Made by a program: the position numbers and the translations under genes. Below the pieces are notes generated by a model. That model saw only the letters and a program-made list of their open reading frames with translations. It did no database searches and was not told the origin of the DNA. A stretch of DNA of 64,000 nucleotides from Fasciola hepatica. Its lineage: Eukaryota > Platyhelminthes > Trematoda > Plagiorchiida > Fasciolidae. The stretch lies in contig CANUEZ040000031.1 of assembly GCA_948099385.1 (NCBI GenBank), positions 3,031,001-3,095,000 of the forward strand, given 5' to 3'. Of this stretch, positions 1 through 10,631 are shown in pieces. Positions within the stretch are counted from its first letter, which is position 1. Each line of letters opens with the position of its first letter.

Positions 1-115
1 ATTATCCAGCGTATTCAGAAGTGACGATGAACTTTGGGGCTACCATTTTTTCAGGAAGTCGAAGCGCGCAGGCAAATGTGTTCCACTATTCGTCGTGGGA
101 AGCAGGATGATATCA
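1..115 (-). pseudogene. Gypsy integrase C-terminal fragment (third copy)
   Basis: Base-level similarity to the integrase C-terminal stretch near 42730-42850 and to 39400-39470: all share a tgacgatggactttg-like block followed by an agaaagtcgaag-like block at the same spacing. No frame stays open. It is a scrap of a leftward Gypsy-type LTR element that runs off the left edge of the window. Confidence 0.5.
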
Positions 116-545
116 GCGGATCTGAACCGTTCGTTATTTAATTAGAAACCCTCGCACGGTATGTTAATAGACTACGACACCGAGAGAGTCTTGTACTGAG
201 ACGTTTTCAGTAAGCCTGAGTGGGGCGTATGCAGCAATATCAGGAACTCGTTTTGGTGAAACCTGGTAACCAGATCGTATTCGCGGCAGCCAGTCATTGA
301 CGTGGCTGTACACGGGCAAAGGAGAAAGTGAGCTATCTGCGCGATATATCACATCCAAGCAGCACGATGATCAGGTGATTTTGAAATTGGGAAGGGGAGA
401 GTTGCAGTCCGTAGGGTGTTCCAGAGAAGGGTTAGCGTGAGCAAAATACAGCTAGGGGTAAGTAGGTTGATAATTAGGCACAACGGTCTTTGCGACATGA
501 GAATTCACAAGTATTGTAAATTGGTGTTCGTATGGACTAACTGCG
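116..545 (-). repeat. Dispersed repeat, copy 1 (pairs with 14270-14695)
   Basis: This stretch aligns by eye with 14270-14695 at roughly 65-70% identity. The best block is the 'ccagatcgtattcgc' region at about 268-282 here and 14422-14436 there. In both copies a minus-strand frame of about 64-71 codons reads through, with shared residues RIRSG and AAY and LKLT/LRLT. The frame may be chance conservation of a former 3' UTR, or a tiny unrecognised protein. Confidence 0.6.
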
Positions 546-952
546 CTTGCACAATCAGGCTTGGTTGTTGATTACCACTATATCTCCGGTACTGACTATT
601 GAATATTGGTGTCGGTACGGCCTAACCGCATCTACACCATTGGGCCCAGTTAGTGGTAGCCGGTTTGGCATGATCCCACCAAAAGTCATCACTGGCGGGC
701 ACATTAGACCCCGGAGGCACATTGGGGATATTGAGGGCTGGAGGATAAACGAGGAAGAAACTGGGATACGCTGGGACCCAAAACGGTAGGCCTGTATAAA
801 TGGCTTAGTGGCTATATGAATCGCACAGCCCTGGGGTATTCACGGGTCTGATGCTGCGGGCCGGTGCCCGGTGTTCGTTCGCAGAGGGTGCTCGCTGGTT
901 TGGGTTGAGAACTCAAGGGTAAGCCGGATGCCAGAGAATAGAATACGCTGCC
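546..952. other. No gene recognised
   Basis: An 80-codon frame at 547-789 on the plus strand has no recognisable motif. I see nothing else here. The base composition resembles the flanking leftward repeat DNA. Confidence 0.4.
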
Positions 953-1495
953 TCAAAACAGGATAGAGGAAATCAAGGTGAGCGTAAGTGGGAAAATATC
1001 AGCGGTTCGCCCCACGTTTTTTATATTCTGGGCTTGAATGTGGCAAGTGTTTTTCGTCTGATGCGCCAACTTGCTGTCCAGGTCGGTGGGCTCAAGGACG
1101 AGGCTACAGTAGCGTTTGCACCTGACGTCAGTACACATGCCAAGCATGCACGTGGAGGGTGTGTGGCGGCTAAAACTTGAGATGAAAGGATGATAGGCTC
1201 GTGGAGAGTCCGGTGTTCTGTCACCCCGTTCAGTCCCGTGAGAGAACCAAAGGCACGTCGAGCGAACACGCGTGGTGTGTTGGCAACCCCCACCCCCCTC
1301 ACAGGATCAGATTTGAGTTGGTGAGACATCTAATCATTGAAGTTTGCCTATTGTCTTCACAGCCAAATATCAGTGGTACTTGGAGGGCAAAGTGATCGAG
1401 GTATGTCCCTTTGTTTTCCAATTAGTTTCTGATAGATGGGTGGTCCAGCTAATATTGGAACTTTTCACGGTCCCTTCGCCCAGTCGTAAACTTCC
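953..1495 (-). repeat. CR1-type 3'-UTR module
   Basis: Similar to 29700-30050 and 21484-21690. The shared order is a TGACGTCA-containing block, then 'gtggagagtcc', then 'cagtc(c/t)cgtg', then an agg-rich stretch. The 20 bases at 1122-1141 are identical to 29788-29807. Orientation follows the better preserved copy in the 29-35 kb element. Confidence 0.5.
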
Positions 1496-2999
1496 GTGTA
1501 TTTGTCTTCCTTCTCATATGCTAACGGTGTTCTGCTTCCCCTACGTCCAGACCAAGCTTTGATATGAGTGTCGTTGACAACAGGGACTTTGCTAACATTT
1601 GCTGGAAAAACGCGGAGTCAGCCCAAGCAGGCACACGAGGTTAGAAAAAGGATGTTGTAAGGCAGAGGCCTGCTTATATCTACCAAGCCCGTACAACACT
1701 AGACCGTGCCTAGGACCACTAGAGAGCATCCCATATAATCTAATGTGAATGACGTTGACTGCACCGATTGGAGATGGTATGGTGCATACAGGGAGAAGTC
1801 AGTAGTCGCATGCTTTTGTAGATTTAGAACTCACGAGGATATAGATTATTAGTTATGTGAGAAAATGTGAGATGATGGAATCGAGGAAAATTAGTGGATT
1901 TTGAAATGTAAATGTCTTGGGTAAGAAGCTTCAGGGCAGTTTAGCTAGGGAAAGGGAAGTTGGATTGTAAAAAGAAGCCGGGAATGTAGATACCAGAATG
2001 GGTGGAAGTGGAGTCAGAAAGTCATGTAGGCGCCAATTGTCCTGGTATCCAGTGCCACTTATTTGTTTGACGCTGGAGGAAGACGTCGAGGGCGAGGAAC
2101 CTTGAGCTGGAAGAAAACCGCTTTCATGTTGCTGGTCCAATATTCCTACACATACTGTATATTAGAAAAGTGTGTTTCAATATTGGGATATGGAGATGGA
2201 GGTAGAAATATTCTCGGTTGCACTCGTGAGGTCGGACTGCTGAATCACTTTGAGCAGGGTGATGTAGGAACTGGTTGGCTGAAGGGGAGCATGAGTATTC
2301 TCTGGAATTGCGAAAGCCTCTGGCAGTCAACTAACTACAGTTACAAAGGGCAGCAAATCGCATGCTACTGTGTGTGGATCATGTGCAAAAAAATGTGACA
2401 GAAAATAATCCGCCTAGCTTTCCTAACTGGGCGAGTAATAAAAGTTCCAGGATAGTATGACGTTATCGTATTAGCATAATCTGTTCTTGAATGCCAGTTC
2501 TTCGGTAGCTCTGTGGCCAGTAAGAAGGACCGCGTCAGCAACAGTCAACAAGTGTTCCGACGAGGCGCTTAACTGAGAAACAGAGAGAGAGTTGCGCGGA
2601 TGTTTATCAGGAGTTCATTCAGTAACTTCGAGCAAGAATTAGGGGAATTCTCAGAACTCAAATGTAGTTTCGATCTAGGAACGGAGAGCTGCAGTGGGTG
2701 ATGGCGTAGGATACACGTCCTAGGTTGTGAGGCGAATGGTTTCAGTACATGAAAAGGCCAGACGGTGGTATGGCTTAAACAGGAAGCATAAGGTGAACTT
2801 CCTCAAGCAGCCATATTGTGTCAGGGTCATCTAGGATTCGTTTATCTTTTTATCACTAGGATCTGACCGTTTACCGAAATATCTTTGCACGGATTCCAAA
2901 GAATTGCAGTTGGTTTTTCATGTTGATGGAGATAATGGGACGGTATTCAGGAAGATGCTTTGCGGGGATTAGTAGATGATCAGTTTGCAGTCACTTACC

Positions 3000-3077
3000 C
3001 TAAAATAATAATAAAAATGGTAATAATAATAATATTTTATTTCGGAGAAGCCCAAAGCATGCCTTACGCATGATTAC
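3000..3077 (-). repeat. CR1-family 3' end, module iii (left arm)
   Basis: Read on the minus strand: 'taatcatgcg taaggcatgc' pair, then 'ttctccgaaataaa', then an ATT-rich tail. Mirror of 9050-9127. The family ending is shared with 13214-13265 and 61752-61808. Confidence 0.8.
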
Positions 3078-3671
3078 AATTTTTACAAGCGATAAAACTG
3101 ACAGACAAAATTCATGAAAAATTTAGAAATACGCAAGACAAAGGGGGGTAGGAAGAAGTAGAGGGGAGATGAGAGGGAGGTATATGTATGCACACTGGGG
3201 AGTAGTGGAGGGAGTTTTAGTGAACCCGGAGATGGATTCGAATTTAGGCCCGGCAAATTTGAAGGTCAAGGTCAGACGGTGCAGCTGGCCAAGCCGAGTG
3301 GAGGAGAACAGAACTTGGAAGTTTTACATGAGGAGGGCTGAAAATCGGCATGAAAAACTAACGTTACGAGAAACCATGAAGGAAGAAGGAAAAAATAAGA
3401 AAAGAAAAGAAGAACAAAAATTGAGTTGTATGGTTGGGGACTAGGTAGCTATGAGCTATGCATTATTGCATTAAACGAGCGGTGTCAATTTGAAAACAGG
3501 GAGCTAGCAATGCAAGACGGTAAAAGTGAGTCATATGGCGGGAATGCCGCGGAAGGAACAAGAGACGGTAAATGTGAGGCACAGTGATACACAAAATGGA
3601 GGCATATCAAGAGGAGCGGCGGCATGACGGCAAGAGAACTGGCCGGCGAAAAACTGGAAGAGTGAATATGT

Positions 3672-3673
<2 letters not shown>

Positions 3674-3729
<56 letters not shown>
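3674..3729. repeat. (AT)28 microsatellite, left arm
   Basis: 56 bases of perfect AT dinucleotide. The mirror tract in the right arm is 38 bases, 18 shorter. It lies inside the 3'-UTR-like part of the arm, where other CR1 copies also have AT tracts. The Ile-Tyr frames across it have no coding meaning. Confidence 0.98.
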
Positions 3730-3732
<3 letters not shown>

Positions 3733-4019
3733 GGCAGGAGCGAATAACGTTAGAGTGAAGGAACACGGGAGTAGCAGTGCCTGGAAAAGACAGGTAGGGC
3801 TGGGTTAAATGGTACGGAATTAATTCGCATGAACCCTGATGAGTTTGTTTATGACAAGTGAACATGGGGAATCAACAGCAAAAGATGGTCAACCTTGGAA
3901 GCACAGAAGTGGTGGCATTGAGCAGAGGTTGATAAACAAGTGCATATGATGGATCGATGAACACAGGTAAGGGTGAATCTAACAGTGTGGTTATTGCAGG
4001 CGCTTTTCTTCGATTATGT

Positions 4020-4089
4020 GCACGAATATTATTATTGAAGGTATATTTCTCGACTTCTATCGGGATGCTTGCTCAAGCGCATGATTAAG
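4020..4089 (-). repeat. CR1-family 3' end, module ii (left arm)
   Basis: Mirror of 8056-8125. On the minus strand it has 'gtgcaccttaatcatgcgc', then 'cgagaaatatacc', then an AATAAT tail. This is the same organisation as at 13541, 15863, 29114 and 36161. Confidence 0.75.
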
Positions 4090-4764
4090 GTGCACAAAGT
4101 TACCAAAAAAGCTGAACGTTACACGAATTCCAATAAAATGAGTCAAAAACGTCAGAAACAAAACAATATAGCTGGAAATAGTTTGCATGGATAAAACTGA
4201 TGATGTTTTTCTCGGCAAATACGAGTTGGCTTCGAGTCCAAGATGGGCTTTGGTAACCTGCGGTGATACCGAAAATATCGTCAACACACAGTGCCCCGAA
4301 TGCAATATAGACCAAAATGAGGCAAGCCATAGACAACGGAGGCGTATTGGGGTTCCGTGAGCGGAAGAAGTTCTGGACGGGGAGAAAAGAATAATGTATG
4401 GGAGCACATTCGGGAACTTTATTGGATATGTAAAGAGCAGCAATCTATGAAGAGGATATAAACTCTGAATGATGGATTTTTCCGGAAGCAGTAAAGGTGA
4501 AAATTAAGGGGCAGGAAGATATGGAAAAATGGCATGAAATTGCGCTCGAGAACGTTGGTGAATATTGAAGAGACCTGAATCCATAACTAGATGAGTGTAG
4601 TTTTGGGATCGATATCCTGTATCATTCAGAAAAGGGACGCGCAATTCGAGGGTCCTGGATTGGTGGAGAATCGGTTCCCAGGCGAGAACCGCTTGCAACA
4701 GATACCACTGTGGAAAGCCTCCACATGTGCTCGCGCCTTATCGTTCTGTTAAGATGAAAGAAAG

Positions 4765-4825
4765 AATAATAACAATATTGATATATCTTGAATGGGCCCA
4801 AAGCATATTACAATGCATGATCAAG
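4765..4825 (-). repeat. CR1-family 3' end, module i (left arm)
   Basis: Mirror of 7320-7380. On the minus strand it has 'ttgatcatgcattg', then 'gctttgggcccattcaaga', then 'tatatcaatattgttatt'. This is the most diverged of the three ends. Confidence 0.65.
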
Positions 4826-6010
4826 TGATCCGGGAGTTGACAGAGCAGGAGTTCTTAAGATAGTGGATCTTATGTACACAGGGGGGTGACGTAGATTGTT
4901 TACGTCGGCCAAAGAGAGAATAGAGCTCGGCAAGTTTTGAGGTCGAGGTCAAATGGTCAATTTTGCCTTTGGTTGGTAAAACAGGTTGACAAGATAGAGT
5001 AGTCACAAAAATAATACCGGTTGTAAACAAAACCACTGGCAATGGAAGCGGAATCAAAGGAATCCCGCTAAGCTTCCCTTAAAGAAAGAGTTTATCAAAG
5101 AAGGTTCAAAGAGTTGTTGCATGCTGCGGTATATGAAAAATGCATAGATAGTAAACTGGATGATGTAGAAGAAGGGATATTTGAAGATAAATTGAAGTGA
5201 GTCAATCGGCCATATGATAGTAAAACCTTGATGGCAGGGTGCCAAGGGAGGCATAACATAAACAATGGACAGCAAGTCGGAATGAGAGCTGGTACGATTT
5301 CAACTGCCGCGAAGAAATAGATTGCAAGAGAAGAGCGGGTGAGATTCGGGCAGATTATTGACATTGTCGCAAGTATGGAACAAAGTAGCAACAATGAGAT
5401 GGGATAATGGTTATGAACGGATGTAGAGCGCGACTGCTGAGACGGATAAAACACCAAAGTTGAAATTCTGTAGAGAGTAGATATCCATCCCCGTGACCGT
5501 TATGGAAAATGGAGGATACGACTGTAGCAGAGAAGGAAACGGAACCAGTGGTTTCGATATCAAAACTGGATCGTACCGCAGGATTTGGAATAAAGTAGAA
5601 GCAGCCGGCTGATATGGCAGTAGAAATTGGAGTTTCGACACCGACGGACTCAGTTGTTTAGCCAGCGAGCAAGAACTCCGGAGACAGTGGCGGACAACCA
5701 AAGTGATGTCGATGGTGGGGGAGGGGGGCAAACGATTAAGGGTGTTGGGAAGCCACTTGTTTGGGTGAGCTGCGTTGGTCGAGAAAAATCAATGCGGGAT
5801 GGCACAGTGATTACATTGATATGTAGTTCGCCTAGGAGATGATTGAATTGGTGAATGGAAGGTACACATCTTTTATTGAACATTGCGATAGGCGTGCCAT
5901 GTCATAATGACGTTTGACTGAAGCAGCATGTCAGGCAACAGAAAAGGTTGGGGTGCAACAATAGAGTGTAAAGATGCTGGTTACTTAAGCATCTGTATAT
6001 ATATCATATC

Positions 6011-6134
6011 CACCGGTTATACACTATAAACTGCCGGATGTTCACCTGTTCTTCCTCGGCTTTTTCCATCGCTTCTCATTCTCTTTCTCCCACAAGCCGT
6101 GCCCTTCGTCGGATTTGTTCGACTCATTTCACCT
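6011..6134. other. Palindrome spacer (124 bp)
   Basis: Unpaired centre between the arms. The last paired bases are catatc at 6005-6010 and gatatg at 6135-6140. The spacer starts caccggttatac and ends tttcacct. It is CT-rich on the plus strand and has no open frame or motif that I recognise. In a transcript it would form the loop of the hairpin. Confidence 0.95.
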
Positions 6135-7319
6135 GATATGATATATATACAGATGCTTAAGTAACCAGCATCTTTACACTCTATTGTTGCACCCCAACCT
6201 TTTCTGTTGCCTGACATGCTGCTTCAGTCAAACGTCATTATGACATGGCACGCCTATCGCAATGTTCAATAAAAGATGTGTACCTTCCATTCACCAATTC
6301 AATCATCTCCTAGGCGAACTACATATCAATGTAATCACTGTGCCATCCCGCATTGATTTTTCTCGACCAACGCAGCTCACCCAAACAAGTGGCTTCCCAA
6401 CACCCTTAATCGTTTGCCCCCCTCCCCCACCATCGACATCACTTTGGTTGTCCGCCACTGTCTCCGGAGTTCTTGCTCGCTGGCTAAACAACTGAGTCCG
6501 TCGGTGTCGAAACTCCAATTTCTACTGCCATATCAGCCGGCTGCTTCTACTTTATTCCAAATCCTGCGGTACGATCCAGTTTTGATATCGAAACCACTGG
6601 TTCCGTTTCCTTCTCTGCTACAGTCGTATCCTCCATTTTCCATAACGGTCACGGGGATGGATATCTACTCTCTACAGAATTTCAACTTTGGTGTTTTATC
6701 CGTCTCAGCAGTCGCGCTCTACATCCGTTCATAACCATTATCCCATCTCATTGTTGCTACTTTGTTCCATACTTGCGACAATGTCAATAATCTGCCCGAA
6801 TCTCACCCGCTCTTCTCTTGCAATCTATTTCTTCGCGGCAGTTGAAATCGTACCAGCTCTCATTCCGACTTGCTGTCCATTGTTTATGTTATGCCTCCCT
6901 TGGCACCCTGCCATCAAGGTTTTACTATCATATGGCCGATTGACTCACTTCAATTTATCTTCAAATATCCCTTCTTCTACATCATCCAGTTTACTATCTA
7001 TGCATTTTTCATATACCGCAGCATGCAACAACTCTTTGAACCTTCTTTGATAAACTCTTTCTTTAAGGGAAGCTTAGCGGGATTCCTTTGATTCCGCTTC
7101 CATTGCCAGTGGTTTTGTTTACAACCGGTATTATTTTTGTGACTACTCTATCTTGTCAACCTGTTTTACCAACCAAAGGCAAAATTGACCATTTGACCTC
7201 GACCTCAAAACTTGCCGAGCTCTATTCTCTCTTTGGCCGACGTAAACAATCTACGTCACCCCCCTGTGTACATAAGATCCACTATCTTAAGAACTCCTGC
7301 TCTGTCAACTCCCGGATCA

Positions 7320-7380
7320 CTTGATCATGCATTGTAATATGCTTTGGGCCCATTCAAGATATATCAATATTGTTATTATT
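7320..7380 (+). repeat. CR1-family 3' end, module i (right arm)
   Basis: 'ttgatcatgcattg', then 'gctttgggcccattcaaga', then an AT-rich tail with TTATTATT. Mirror of 4765-4825. Confidence 0.65.
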
Positions 7381-8055
7381 CTTTCTTTCATCTTAACAGA
7401 ACGATAAGGCGCGAGCACATGTGGAGGCTTTCCACAGTGGTATCTGTTGCAAGCGGTTCTCGCCTGGGAACCGATTCTCCACCAATCCAGGACCCTCGAA
7501 TTGCGCGTCCCTTTTCTGAATGATACAGGATATCGATCCCAAAACTACACTCATCTAGTTATGGATTCAGGTCTCTTCAATATTCACCAACGTTCTCGAG
7601 CGCAATTTCATGCCATTTTTCCATATCTTCCTGCCCCTTAATTTTCACCTTTACTGCTTCCGGAAAAATCCATCATTCAGAGTTTATATCCTCTTCATAG
7701 ATTGCTGCTCTTTACATATCCAATAAAGTTCCCGAATGTGCTCCCATACATTATTCTTTTCTCCCCGTCCAGAACTTCTTCCGCTCACGGAACCCCAATA
7801 CGCCTCCGTTGTCTATGGCTTGCCTCATTTTGGTCTATATTGCATTCGGGGCACTGTGTGTTGACGATATTTTCGGTATCACCGCAGGTTACCAAAGCCC
7901 ATCTTGGACTCGAAGCCAACTCGTATTTGCCGGGAAAAACATCATCAGTTTTATCCATGCAAACTATTTCCAGCTATATTGTTTTGTTTCTGACGTTTTT
8001 GACTCATTTTATTGGAATTCGTGTAACGTTCAGCTTTTTTGGTAACTTTGTGCAC

Positions 8056-8125
8056 CTTAATCATGCGCTTGAGCAAGCATCCCGATAGAAGTCGAGAAAT
8101 ATACCTTCAATAATAATATTCGTGC
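8056..8125 (+). repeat. CR1-family 3' end, module ii (right arm)
   Basis: 'ttaatcatgcgcttgagcaa', then 'cgagaaatatacc', then 'ttcaataataat'. Mirror of 4020-4089. Confidence 0.75.
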
Positions 8126-8412
8126 ACATAATCGAAGAAAAGCGCCTGCAATAACCACACTGTTAGATTCACCCTTACCTGTGTTCATCGATCCATCATA
8201 TGCACTTGTTTATCAACCTCTGCTCAATGCCACCACTTCTGTGCTTCCAAGGTTGACCATCTTTTGCTGTTGATTCCCCATGTTCACTTGTCATAAACAA
8301 ACTCATCAGGGTTCATGCGAATTAATTCCGTACCATTTAACCCAGCCCTACCTGTCTTTTCCAGGCACTGCTACTCCCGTGTTCCTTCACTCTAACGTTA
8401 TTCGCTCCTGCC

Positions 8413-8415
<3 letters not shown>

Positions 8416-8453
<38 letters not shown>
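8416..8453. repeat. (AT)19 microsatellite, right arm
   Basis: 38 bases of AT dinucleotide, nine units shorter than the mirror tract at 3674-3729. This is the only length difference I found between the arms. Confidence 0.98.
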
Positions 8454-8455
<2 letters not shown>

Positions 8456-9049
8456 ACATATTCACTCTTCCAGTTTTTCGCCGGCCAGTTCTCTTGCCGT
8501 CATGCCGCCGCTCCTCTTGATATGCCTCCATTTTGTGTATCACTGTGCCTCACATTTACCGTCTCTTGTTCCTTCCGCGGCATTCCCGCCATATGACTCA
8601 CTTTTACCGTCTTGCATTGCTAGCTCCCTGTTTTCAAATTGACACCGCTCGTTTAATGCAATAATGCATAGCTCATAGCTACCTAGTCCCCAACCATACA
8701 ACTCAATTTTTGTTCTTCTTTTCTTTTCTTATTTTTTCCTTCTTCCTTCATGGTTTCTCGTAACGTTAGTTTTTCATGCCGATTTTCAGCCCTCCTCATG
8801 TAAAACTTCCAAGTTCTGTTCTCCTCCACTCGGCTTGGCCAGCTGCACCGTCTGACCTTGACCTTCAAATTTGCCGGGCCTAAATTCGAATCCATCTCCG
8901 GGTTCACTAAAACTCCCTCCACTACTCCCCAGTGTGCATACATATACCTCCCTCTCATCTCCCCTCTACTTCTTCCTACCCCCCTTTGTCTTGCGTATTT
9001 CTAAATTTTTCATGAATTTTGTCTGTCAGTTTTATCGCTTGTAAAAATT

Positions 9050-9127
9050 GTAATCATGCGTAAGGCATGCTTTGGGCTTCTCCGAAATAAAATATTATTA
9101 TTATTACCATTTTTATTATTATTTTAG
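9050..9127 (+). repeat. CR1-family 3' end, module iii (right arm)
   Basis: 'aatcatgcgtaaggcatgct', then 'gggcttctccgaaataaaat', then an (ATT)n-rich tail that ends at about 9127. Mirror of 3000-3077. This is the clearest example of the family ending. Confidence 0.8.
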
Positions 9128-10631
9128 GGTAAGTGACTGCAAACTGATCATCTACTAATCCCCGCAAAGCATCTTCCTGAATACCGTCCCATTATCTCCA
9201 TCAACATGAAAAACCAACTGCAATTCTTTGGAATCCGTGCAAAGATATTTCGGTAAACGGTCAGATCCTAGTGATAAAAAGATAAACGAATCCTAGATGA
9301 CCCTGACACAATATGGCTGCTTGAGGAAGTTCACCTTATGCTTCCTGTTTAAGCCATACCACCGTCTGGCCTTTTCATGTACTGAAACCATTCGCCTCAC
9401 AACCTAGGACGTGTATCCTACGCCATCACCCACTGCAGCTCTCCGTTCCTAGATCGAAACTACATTTGAGTTCTGAGAATTCCCCTAATTCTTGCTCGAA
9501 GTTACTGAATGAACTCCTGATAAACATCCGCGCAACTCTCTCTCTGTTTCTCAGTTAAGCGCCTCGTCGGAACACTTGTTGACTGTTGCTGACGCGGTCC
9601 TTCTTACTGGCCACAGAGCTACCGAAGAACTGGCATTCAAGAACAGATTATGCTAATACGATAACGTCATACTATCCTGGAACTTTTATTACTCGCCCAG
9701 TTAGGAAAGCTAGGCGGATTATTTTCTGTCACATTTTTTTGCACATGATCCACACACAGTAGCATGCGATTTGCTGCCCTTTGTAACTGTAGTTAGTTGA
9801 CTGCCAGAGGCTTTCGCAATTCCAGAGAATACTCATGCTCCCCTTCAGCCAACCAGTTCCTACATCACCCTGCTCAAAGTGATTCAGCAGTCCGACCTCA
9901 CGAGTGCAACCGAGAATATTTCTACCTCCATCTCCATATCCCAATATTGAAACACACTTTTCTAATATACAGTATGTGTAGGAATATTGGACCAGCAACA
10001 TGAAAGCGGTTTTCTTCCAGCTCAAGGTTCCTCGCCCTCGACGTCTTCCTCCAGCGTCAAACAAATAAGTGGCACTGGATACCAGGACAATTGGCGCCTA
10101 CATGACTTTCTGACTCCACTTCCACCCATTCTGGTATCTACATTCCCGGCTTCTTTTTACAATCCAACTTCCCTTTCCCTAGCTAAACTGCCCTGAAGCT
10201 TCTTACCCAAGACATTTACATTTCAAAATCCACTAATTTTCCTCGATTCCATCATCTCACATTTTCTCACATAACTAATAATCTATATCCTCGTGAGTTC
10301 TAAATCTACAAAAGCATGCGACTACTGACTTCTCCCTGTATGCACCATACCATCTCCAATCGGTGCAGTCAACGTCATTCACATTAGATTATATGGGATG
10401 CTCTCTAGTGGTCCTAGGCACGGTCTAGTGTTGTACGGGCTTGGTAGATATAAGCAGGCCTCTGCCTTACAACATCCTTTTTCTAACCTCGTGTGCCTGC
10501 TTGGGCTGACTCCGCGTTTTTCCAGCAAATGTTAGCAAAGTCCCTGTTGTCAACGACACTCATATCAAAGCTTGGTCTGGACGTAGGGGAAGCAGAACAC
10601 CGTTAGCATATGAGAAGGAAGACAAATACAC

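Larger units (their letters stand above)
1496..6010 (-). repeat. Left arm of giant inverted repeat
   Basis: This arm is the reverse complement of 6135-10631. Pairing positions sum to 12145 between the spacer and the AT microsatellite, and to 12127 outside it. All longer frames occur as mirror pairs with identical translations, apart from the microsatellite frame and one Arg/Gly difference. Differences found: 4212 T against 7933 G (an A/G difference when read in one orientation), and (AT)28 against (AT)19. The arm contains three leftward CR1-type 3' ends and no intact coding region. The outer edge at 1496 is sharp: ...cttcc is unpaired and gtgtatttg is paired. Confidence 0.97.
6135..10631 (+). 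repeat. Right arm of giant inverted repeat
   Basis: Exact mirror of 1496-6010 apart from the differences listed for the left arm. On this strand the DNA is pyrimidine-rich and carries three rightward CR1-type 3' ends at 7320-7380, 8056-8125 and 9050-9127. It therefore reads as stacked 3'-UTR pieces of rightward elements. The stretch 8860-8910 resembles 61546-61600 in the 3' UTR of the 53-62 kb element ('ctgaccttgac' then '(a/c)ccgggc'). The part 9128-10631 is not recognised. Frames of 64-128 codons here lack motifs. Confidence 0.97.

Noticed and set aside
3485..3865. Frames with long Ile-Tyr repeats (also 8280-8642, 8337-8543, 60613-61011)
   Set aside because: They are translations of AT microsatellites and carry no coding signal.
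1496..10631. Polinton/Maverick or fold-back DNA transposon with long terminal inverted repeats
   Set aside because: Only 124 bp lies between the arms, there is no transposase, integrase or polymerase inside, and no target-site duplication is visible at 1496/10631.
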